Shown here in pieces: positions 58,170 to 64,000 of a stretch of DNA of 64,000 bases. The stretch covers positions 434,001 through 498,000 of the forward strand of contig NZ_CP136962.1 in assembly GCF_002863305.2 (NCBI RefSeq). Reading direction: 5' to 3'. The notes below the pieces were generated by a model, which made no database searches, was not told where the DNA came from, and worked only from the letters and a program-made list of their open reading frames with translations. The DNA comes from Neisseria perflava. Lineage in GTDB: Bacteria > Pseudomonadota > Gammaproteobacteria > Burkholderiales > Neisseriaceae. A program made the translations under genes and the position numbers. Numbering within the stretch: the first letter of the stretch is position 1; each line of letters starts with the position of its first letter.

Positions 58170-59582
58170 TTAACCAAAAAAGCCCATTTTGACTTGAATG
58201 AGTTTTTCCAGCTCCGGCAGGACGCGGCGGCGTGAGACGAAGAAGATAATGTGGTCGCCGTCTTGGAGGATGGTTTCGGTGTGGTGTCCCATGATGACCT
58301 CGCCGGTTGCGCCGCGGACGATGGCGGCGATGTAGCAGTCGCTTGGCCATTTGATGCCGCTGATGCGGCGGCCGACGATGGCGGAAGTGTTTTTGTCGCC
58401 GTGTACCACCACTTCGATGGCTTCGGCTGTACCGCGGCGCAAAGGATGGACGGCAACGACGTCGCCGCGGCGAATGTGGGCGAGGATGGAGCCGATGGTG
58501 ATCAGATGAGGGGAAACAACGATATCGATTTTGTTACCCTCGAGTAAATCAACGTAGCTTGAACGGTTGACGATCGTGATTACGCGTTTGGCACCAAGGT
58601 TTTTTGCCAACAGGCTGGACATGATGTTGTTTTCGTCGTCGTTGGTCAGCGCGCAGAAGACGTCGATTTCGTCGATGTATTCTTCATCTAACAGGGTTTC
58701 GTCGGTGGCGGAACCTTGCAGGACGAGGGTGTTGTCCAGATTTTCGGCCAGCCATTCGGCGCGCTGGGGTTTGTATTCGATGATTTTGATGTCGTATTTG
58801 GATTCGAGCTGTTTGGCGAGGCGGTAGCCGATGTTGCCGCCGCCGGCAATCATGATGCGGCGGGTACGCGCTTCTTTCGGACGCAATTCGCGCATGATGG
58901 CTTCAACGCTGTTGATGTCGGCAGCAAACAGGACTTCATCGCCTTCAATGATGACGGTTTGCGGCGTTGGGACGATCAGGCGGTTGTTGCGGTAGATGGC
59001 GCAGATTTGGCAGTCCGCGCCTTCGAGCAGGTGTTGGTTGATGTCGGCAATTTCACGGCCGATCAGCAAACCGCCTTTGCGGGCTTGAACAATCACCATG
59101 CGCACTTTATCGTTGGCGAAACTGAGTACCTGCAATGAGCTGGTGTAGTTGAGCAGGCCGACGAGTTGTTCGGTAACCAGTTGTTCGGGGCTGATGGTTT
59201 CGGTAATGCCGAAGATGTTGAGGCTGCCTTCTTCGGGTTTGTCGCTGCCGGCAACCGGATATTCGAGGTATTCGCTTGAGCGTACGCGTGCAATACGGCC
59301 GGGGATGTTGAATAGGTCGGCGGCGATTTTGGAGGCAACGATGTTGGTTTCGTCACTGCGGGTCAGGGCAAGCAGGAGGTCGGAGTCCGCCGCGCCTGCC
59401 TGTTCGAGGGTAAAGGGCGATGCGCCGTTGCCGACGATGGTTTGGACATCGAGGCGGCTGCTGATACGGTTGAGTGCTTTTTCGTCGATGTCGATGATGG
59501 TAACGTCGTTGCTGGGAACGGAGGCAAGGTTTTGGGCGACAGTCGAGCCGACTTGGCCGCTGCCGAGAATAAGTATTTTCAC
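58170..59582 (-). CDS. trkA: Trk system potassium uptake protein TrkA
   Basis: TrkA is the cytosolic NAD(H)-binding regulatory subunit of the Trk potassium channel whose membrane part is encoded by trkH (582-2027). Two RCK repeats are visible: KILILGSGQVGSTVAQNLA with DVTIIDIDEKALNRI, and RIMIAGGGNIGYRLAKQLES with DIKIIEYKPQRAEWL. Each is followed by a TrkA_C domain. I use GTG 59582 as the start (470 residues) because the Rossmann motif then begins directly, as in E. coli TrkA. The longer frame begins with a TTG in a DUS region. Confidence 0.93.
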   Translation of the reverse strand: MKILILGSGQVGSTVAQNLASVPSNDVTIIDIDEKALNRISSRLDVQTIVGNGASPFTLEQAGAADSDLLLALTRSDETNIVASKIAADLFNIPGRIARVRSSEYLEYPVAGSDKPEEGSLNIFGITETISPEQLVTEQLVGLLNYTSSLQVLSFANDKVRMVIVQARKGGLLIGREIADINQHLLEGADCQICAIYRNNRLIVPTPQTVIIEGDEVLFAADINSVEAIMRELRPKEARTRRIMIAGGGNIGYRLAKQLESKYDIKIIEYKPQRAEWLAENLDNTLVLQGSATDETLLDEEYIDEIDVFCALTNDDENNIMSSLLAKNLGAKRVITIVNRSSYVDLLEGNKIDIVVSPHLITIGSILAHIRRGDVVAVHPLRRGTAEAIEVVVHGDKNTSAIVGRRISGIKWPSDCYIAAIVRGATGEVIMGHHTETILQDGDHIIFFVSRRRVLPELEKLIQVKMGFFG

Positions 59583-59622
59583 GGTAATCGAGTGTGTTCG
59601 GTAAAAATGAAATTGTAACAAA

Positions 59623-59654
59623 AGGCCGTCTGAAATTGGAGTTTCAGGCGGCCT
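59623..59654 (-). terminator. DUS-type terminator of DASS transporter gene
   Basis: Forward DUS (59623-59634) and TTCAGGCGGCCT (59643-59654, one mismatch) lie downstream of the DASS gene on the minus strand. Confidence 0.6.
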
Positions 59655-59676
59655 GATTTTTCAATCGGCTAAAGAA

Positions 59677-61128
59677 TTACCAATAGCCCAAGGCTTTCCA
59701 CCACAAGATGCCGACAGTGCTGAAAATCAGAATTTCGACCACGCTCATGATGAAGCCGGCTTTCCACCATTCGGTCATGGTCACATAGTTGGAGCCGTAA
59801 ATGACAGGTGCAGAACCGGTGGCATAGTGGGTCAACGACATCATGATGCCGGTAGCGGCTGCCATAACCAGGGCAAACAGCATCGGTGGTGCACCCAATG
59901 CCAAGCCTGCGCCGTAGAATGCGCCAAACATGGCGGTAACGTGTGCCGTACCGCTGGCGAAAACGTAGTGGGCGTAGAGGTAGGCCAGCATCAACAGGGC
60001 GCAACCGGCTTCCCAACCCAAGCCCATGTGGGCGATACCACTTTGCATGGAGTCGGACAACCAGCTGATGAGGCCCAGTTTGTTGAGGAAGTTTGCCATC
60101 ATCACCAAGGCCGCAAACCAGACGATGGTATCCCAAGCGCTTTTTTCTTTCAGCGCGTCGTCCCAAGTCAGTACGCCGGTCAACAGGCACAGGCTCAAGC
60201 CGAGGAAGGTGGTGGCGGTAGCGTCCACTTTCACGCCGAACAGCATTTCAGGAATACCCGCCCACAACAGCAGCAGAACCAAGAAAATACCCAGCATGAT
60301 TTTTTCTTCACGCTTCATCGGCCCCATGGCAGCCAAATGCTCTTTTGCCAATGCAGTGGCGTTGGGAGTTTGTTTGATTTCAGGCGGATACAGGAAATAC
60401 AGCACCAGCGGCATCAGCAGCATAGCAATCAGGCCGGGTACGACCATTGCCAAGAACCAAGTACCCCAAGAGAGTTGGATTTGCGAATTGGTGGCTTTGG
60501 CAACCAATTCGACCACCAGCGGATTAGGTGCGGTGGCGGTGATAAAAATCAGACAGGTAATCACATTGGAGTGGAAATTGACCAGTGAAAGGTATTTACC
60601 GATTTTGCCTTCCGTCCCTTTTTCTGGGTCGGAGTCGAAGCTTAAGGCAATAGATTTTATAATCGGATGCACGATGGCACCGCCGCGCGCAGTATTACTC
60701 GGCGTTACCGGACCGATGACCAAGTCGGCCAGCGCCAGGCTGTAACCAACGCCCAGCGTACGTTTGCCGAAGAGGGAAATCAAGAGGTAGCCGATACGCA
60801 TACCCAAGCCGGTTTTCAACAGGCCGCGCGAGATGATGATGGCGATACCGATCATCCAGATGAGCGAGTTGTTGAGGCTGCTCAAAGCGTCTTTGGTTGC
60901 ATCGGCGGCTTTTTCGTTGGTCACGCCGGTCAGTGCAACCAAGGTAATGCCCAAAATCGCCATTGCGCCGATGGGCATGGCTTTGCCGATGATGCCGGCG
61001 ATGATGCCGACGAACAATGCCAAAAGATGCCATGCGTCAGGCGATACGCCTTGAGGAACGGGGATAACGAACCAGATAAGCAGCGTCAGCACAAGTGCGA
61101 CCGCAGCAGGAATTGGCTTGAAGCCCAT
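59677..61128 (-). CDS. DASS family dicarboxylate/anion transporter
   Basis: The 483-residue inner-membrane protein belongs to the divalent anion:sodium symporter family (SLC13/CitT). It has about twelve membrane segments. Family motifs include LNNSLIWMIGIAIIISRGLL, VTPSNTARGGAIVHPI (the first SNT-type substrate motif), FITATAPNPLVVEL and the second substrate motif near LTHYATGSAPVIYGSNYVTM. Likely substrates are C4-dicarboxylates, 2-oxoglutarate or citrate. It lies beside, and on the same strand as, the NuoF/FrdA-like genes, which suggests linked dicarboxylate metabolism. Confidence 0.9.
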   Translation of the reverse strand: MGFKPIPAAVALVLTLLIWFVIPVPQGVSPDAWHLLALFVGIIAGIIGKAMPIGAMAILGITLVALTGVTNEKAADATKDALSSLNNSLIWMIGIAIIISRGLLKTGLGMRIGYLLISLFGKRTLGVGYSLALADLVIGPVTPSNTARGGAIVHPIIKSIALSFDSDPEKGTEGKIGKYLSLVNFHSNVITCLIFITATAPNPLVVELVAKATNSQIQLSWGTWFLAMVVPGLIAMLLMPLVLYFLYPPEIKQTPNATALAKEHLAAMGPMKREEKIMLGIFLVLLLLWAGIPEMLFGVKVDATATTFLGLSLCLLTGVLTWDDALKEKSAWDTIVWFAALVMMANFLNKLGLISWLSDSMQSGIAHMGLGWEAGCALLMLAYLYAHYVFASGTAHVTAMFGAFYGAGLALGAPPMLFALVMAAATGIMMSLTHYATGSAPVIYGSNYVTMTEWWKAGFIMSVVEILIFSTVGILWWKALGYW

Positions 61129-61172
61129 GTTGAATCTCCTAATTTGAGGATTAAAGAATTGGGAAATCGGTT

Positions 61173-61208
61173 TTCAGACGGCCTGAGTGTTGCTTAAGGC
61201 CGTCTGAA
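61173..61208. repeat. DUS inverted pair near DASS gene start
   Basis: Reverse DUS (61173-61184) and forward DUS (61197-61208) lie 45-80 bases upstream of the DASS start codon. A second pair is at 61295-61328. Confidence 0.75.
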
Positions 61209-61294
61209 CGTATTTTGGTAGGTTCGGAAGGTATTTTTCTTAATGGGTTTCTTTTCTATCTTGGAAAGAAGAGAAAGGGGGGCGGGTATCGTTT

Positions 61295-61328
61295 TTCAGA
61301 CGGCCTTTACAGTAACAGGCCGTCTGAA
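61295..61328 (-). terminator. DUS-pair terminator of NuoF-like gene
   Basis: Reverse DUS (61295-61306) and forward DUS (61317-61328) lie 13 bases past the stop of the NuoF-like gene. Confidence 0.65.
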
Positions 61329-61340
61329 AACAATACCGAT

Positions 61341-62594
61341 TTACTCCTGTTCTTGCGGCAGGCCGTATTCTTCGGGGAAGGTGCGCAGCGAGCTTTGCAA
61401 CACAGTAACCGCGCCGTCAATCAAACCGCAACGGCCGCTTCGTGGCAACAGTTGGCACAGGCTTTGCAAGGCGCGCAGGTCGTCGGAAGTACCGATGCCG
61501 GTGTCCACGCGGTTGAGCAGGCGTGAAAGCTGGAATGTGCCGCCTTTGCACGGTGGGCATTGTCCGCATGAGTTGGCAGCAAAAAACTCCACATATTCAG
61601 ATACTTTACGCACCACACTCGTGCCTTCGGAAATCACAATCATCGCACCCGTACCGAGGCTGGATTTGCGTTCGCGTACGGAAACGAAGTCCAATGGCAC
61701 ATCCAAATCTTTGGCAGTCAGAAGCGTGTTTGACGGACCGCCGGTGAAGACGGCTTTAAACGTGCGGCCTTCAAGCATACCGCCGCCGTGATCGAAAATC
61801 AGTGATTTCAGCGTTGTACCCATCGGCAGCTCGTACAGGCCCGGGTTCAATACGTCGCCGGAGAGCGAGTAGAGTTTCGTACCTGCGGCATCGCCCAAAC
61901 CCAGCGATTTGTACCATTCCGCGCCTTTGGCAAGGATTTGCGGAATATTGGCGAAGGTTTCGGTGTTGTTGATTAGGGTCGGTTCACCGTTGACACCGCT
62001 TTCGGCAGGGAAAGGCGGCTTGCGGCGAGGGAAGGGGAAACCGCCTTCCAACCATGAAATGACAGCGGTTTCTTCGCCGCCGATATAACGGCCCGAAGTT
62101 TCAACCAGCTGCAAATCCAAAGGTTTGCCCAAGTAGTTTTCAATGCGGATAAACAAATCGCTGTTTTTCCATTGCTCGATGGCCGGTGTGATGGAAGCGA
62201 TGGATTCGGTTTGATGCGGATTGATGTACAAAATCGCTTTGTTGGCGCGGCAGGCAACGGCGGCAATCAGGACGCCTTCGATGACTTGGTGCGGCGTTTT
62301 TGCCAGCAAAACGCGGTCTTTAAATGTACCCGGTTCGTCTTCGTTGGCATTGCAGACGACGTATTTGTCGCCATTTTTGCTTTGGGCGGCAACGGCAGCC
62401 TCCCATTTGCGCCAGGTCGGGAAACCTGCGCCGCCCATACCGCAAAGATTGGCTTCTTGCAGTTTGGAAACAATGCTTTGAGGATCGGCAAGCGCCGCCA
62501 ACAGGCCTTCGCCGCCGCCAACTTTACGCCATGCGGCTAAATCCGCGCCGACTTGGCGGGAAGGGTGCAGTAAGTTTTGATTGGCTTGATTCAT
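61341..62594 (-). CDS. NuoF-like NADH-oxidising iron-sulfur flavoprotein
   Basis: The 417-residue protein resembles the NADH-binding subunit NuoF/HoxF. GMGGAGFPTWRKWEA and VVCNANEDEPGTFKDRVLL form the FMN/NADH site. GGEETAVISWLEGG and GEPTLINNTETFANIPQIL are further NuoF signatures. The 4Fe-4S ligands are in SCGQCPPCKGGTF and SGRCGLIDGAV. It is not in a nuo operon: it overlaps by four bases (ATGA) the upstream gene for an FrdA-like flavoprotein. It may therefore deliver electrons from NADH to that protein. The start at 62594 is set by this overlap and by MNQANQNLLHPSRQ. Confidence 0.85.
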   Translation of the reverse strand: MNQANQNLLHPSRQVGADLAAWRKVGGGEGLLAALADPQSIVSKLQEANLCGMGGAGFPTWRKWEAAVAAQSKNGDKYVVCNANEDEPGTFKDRVLLAKTPHQVIEGVLIAAVACRANKAILYINPHQTESIASITPAIEQWKNSDLFIRIENYLGKPLDLQLVETSGRYIGGEETAVISWLEGGFPFPRRKPPFPAESGVNGEPTLINNTETFANIPQILAKGAEWYKSLGLGDAAGTKLYSLSGDVLNPGLYELPMGTTLKSLIFDHGGGMLEGRTFKAVFTGGPSNTLLTAKDLDVPLDFVSVRERKSSLGTGAMIVISEGTSVVRKVSEYVEFFAANSCGQCPPCKGGTFQLSRLLNRVDTGIGTSDDLRALQSLCQLLPRSGRCGLIDGAVTVLQSSLRTFPEEYGLPQEQE

Positions 62595-64000
62595 GATTGT
62601 TGCTCCTGCAAACCGGCGTGTTCGCGCAAATCGAATTTGCCGTAGTCGGGATATAAAACGGGGGCTTTGATGTCGCTGGTCAGACCGGCGCGGGTCATTT
62701 CGCGTTGCAGATCGTGGACGTGGCCGACACCGCCGCGCACTTTTTTCAGCGGCAGGCCGCAATTTGCCGCGGCTTTACCGGCACGACGGCCGAAGCTGAT
62801 GATGTCCAGAAGTGCGTTGCCCATCAGGCGGTTGCGACCGTGGATGCCGCCGGTTACTTCACCGGCACAATAGAGGCCTTCGACGCAGGTCGCGCCGTCG
62901 CCGTTGATTTCGATACCGCCGTTTTGATAGTGCAGGGTCGGATGAATCATGACCGGCTCAACGGCAGGATCAATGCCGCATTTGTGGGCAACGTGGCCGA
63001 GTGTTACCAAACGGTTTAATACGTCAGGGTCGTTAGCAATCAGGCGCGGGGTGTCGAGGAATACACCGACTTGTCCGTCGCGTACCACGCCACGGCCTTC
63101 GCGGCATTCGCGTAGAATCGCAGCGGCAACAACGTCGCGCGGTTGCAATTCGTCAACGAAACGTTCGCCCAAACCGTTGACCAGTTTGGTGCCTGCAGAG
63201 CGCACTGCTTCGGAAATCAGCGCGCCTGCCAAGTGTGGAGGGTGGGCGACGCCGGTTGGGTGGTATTGGAAAGAATCGACATCGCGCAGTTTGGCGCCGA
63301 TACGGTAGGCCATCACCAGGCCGTCTGCAGTCGCGCCATAGTGGTTGGAAGTGGCGAAACCTTGCAAATGCAGGCGTCCGCTGCCGCCGGTTGCCAAGAC
63401 CACGGCTTTGGCGTGAACCAATACCAAAGAACGTTTTTCCAAATCGTACAAAATCGCGCCGACGCAGCGGCCGTGTTCGTCCGACAATAATTCGATGGCG
63501 GGGTGACGGTTGAGCTGGGTGATGTTTTCGTCGAGTTCGACTGCCTCGCGCAGTACGCGCATCATTTCGAGGCCGGTAAAGTCGCGGTAGCTCAAAATAC
63601 GCGGTACGGTCGTACCACCTGCTCGTTTGCGGCTCAACATGCCGTTGCTGTCCGCGCCTTTGGCAAGGTCGAAAGTCATGCCCAAGCCGATCAGCCAGCG
63701 AATGGCGGACGGCGCATCGGTAACCATTTGCGCCACCAATTCTTTTTTGCCTGCGTTGTGGCCGCCTTTGATGGTGTCGTCAAAGTGTTGTTGCAGGCTG
63801 TCTTCCGCGCCGACCGCAGCTTGAATGCCACCTTCGGCCATCACGGTATTACTGTCGCCGATACGCAGTTTGTTCGCCATGATGACGCGTGCGCCGGCTT
63901 CAGTCGCAGACAATGCCGCTGCCGCGCCTGCACCGCCACCGCCAATTACCAATACGTCAGTGTTCAAGTGTTCAGCACCCGACAAATTATAGTCGTCAAT
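62591..64000 (-). CDS. FrdA/SdhA-like FAD flavoprotein, partial
   Basis: The protein belongs to the fumarate reductase/succinate dehydrogenase flavoprotein family. The FAD motif DVLVIGGGGAGAAAALSATE lies near the visible N-terminus, followed by SNTVMAEGGIQAAVG. Substrate-site motifs are FQYHPTGVAHPPHLAGALIS, HPTLHYQNGGIEINGDGATC and GEVTGGIHGRNRLMGNALLD. The C-terminal helical domain seen in full-length FrdA is much shortened. The frame stays open to the window edge (reading IDDYNL before SGAEH), so the true start lies outside. It could be a fumarate reductase, a succinate dehydrogenase or an L-aspartate oxidase relative; the pairing with a NuoF-like protein favours an NADH-linked reductase. 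Confidence 0.85.
   Translation of the reverse strand: MDDYNLSGAEHLNTDVLVIGGGGAGAAAALSATEAGARVIMANKLRIGDSNTVMAEGGIQAAVGAEDSLQQHFDDTIKGGHNAGKKELVAQMVTDAPSAIRWLIGLGMTFDLAKGADSNGMLSRKRAGGTTVPRILSYRDFTGLEMMRVLREAVELDENITQLNRHPAIELLSDEHGRCVGAILYDLEKRSLVLVHAKAVVLATGGSGRLHLQGFATSNHYGATADGLVMAYRIGAKLRDVDSFQYHPTGVAHPPHLAGALISEAVRSAGTKLVNGLGERFVDELQPRDVVAAAILRECREGRGVVRDGQVGVFLDTPRLIANDPDVLNRLVTLGHVAHKCGIDPAVEPVMIHPTLHYQNGGIEINGDGATCVEGLYCAGEVTGGIHGRNRLMGNALLDIISFGRRAGKAAANCGLPLKKVRGGVGHVHDLQREMTRAGLTSDIKAPVLYPDYGKFDLREHAGLQEQQS

Noticed and set aside
61215..61526. Small plus-strand frames between the DASS and NuoF-like genes
   Set aside because: They are made of translated DUS copies (RFSDGLYS, NRPSENN) and antisense sequence, without a family match.
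62595..62762. N-terminal extension of the NuoF-like protein
   Set aside because: The extra residues are Arg/Pro-rich and overlap the coding sequence of the FrdA-like gene; the ATG at 62594 gives a normal start with ATGA overlap.

Overview
The window is chromosomal DNA from a Neisseria species. The clearest sign is the DNA uptake sequence AGGCCGTCTGAA (the AG-DUS dialect). It recurs about once per kilobase on both strands, usually as inverted pairs that double as terminators, and a few copies carry the AT- (ATGCCGTCTGAA) or GGTCGTCTGAA-type variants. Gene content and order are also neisserial: lepA-lepB, mtnN next to pilT2, ligA-zipA, and a peroxiredoxin-glutaredoxin fusion. The dialect points to a commensal species, not to the meningococcus/gonococcus group. 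A complete mreBCD-mrdA-rodA operon argues for a rod-shaped species, or one that has kept the elongation machinery, because the gonococcus and meningococcus lack MreB.

Layout. 1-12.7 kb: Zur-type regulated alternative ribosomal proteins (rpmE2-rpmJ), trkH, galU, ligA, zipA, ampD, mltG-tmk, maeB and an aldehyde dehydrogenase. 12.7-19 kb: the cell-elongation operon mreB-mreC-mreD-mrdA-rodA-marC on the minus strand. 19-24.5 kb: gatC, gatA, a TRIC-family channel gene, gatB and an iron-sulfur flavoreductase. 24.7-37 kb: mltD, a methyltransferase, mutM, an acyltransferase, the peroxiredoxin-glutaredoxin fusion, a dihydrolipoyl-dehydrogenase-like protein, pilT2, mtnN and lepA-lepB. 37-41.2 kb: an AT-rich accessory island with no DUS inside it. 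It encodes a surface lipoprotein with eight 45-bp tandem repeats, followed by its likely translocator, a Slam protein (type XI secretion). 41.2-51.6 kb: a DMT exporter, gamma-carbonic anhydrase, maf, rsmA, an orphan amino-acid-type ABC ATPase, a YgfX-like protein, then folC-dedD-cvpA-purF and greB. 51.7-64 kb: a SIMPL-domain protein, a DUF1841 protein, eno-ftsB, argB, an M14 carboxypeptidase, lgt, trkA, a DASS dicarboxylate transporter, and a two-gene NuoF-like/FrdA-like redox module that runs off the right edge.

Most genes are housekeeping. Peptidoglycan and cell-shape functions are heavily represented (ampD, mltG, mltD, mreBCD, mrdA, rodA, zipA, ftsB, dedD). trkH (left) and trkA (right) are two parts of one potassium uptake system encoded about 56 kb apart. 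The most unusual parts are the Slam/lipoprotein island with its upstream palindromes, the NuoF/FrdA-like pair next to a dicarboxylate transporter, and the elongation operon in a Neisseria. No rRNA, tRNA, CRISPR array, insertion sequence or prophage gene was recognised.
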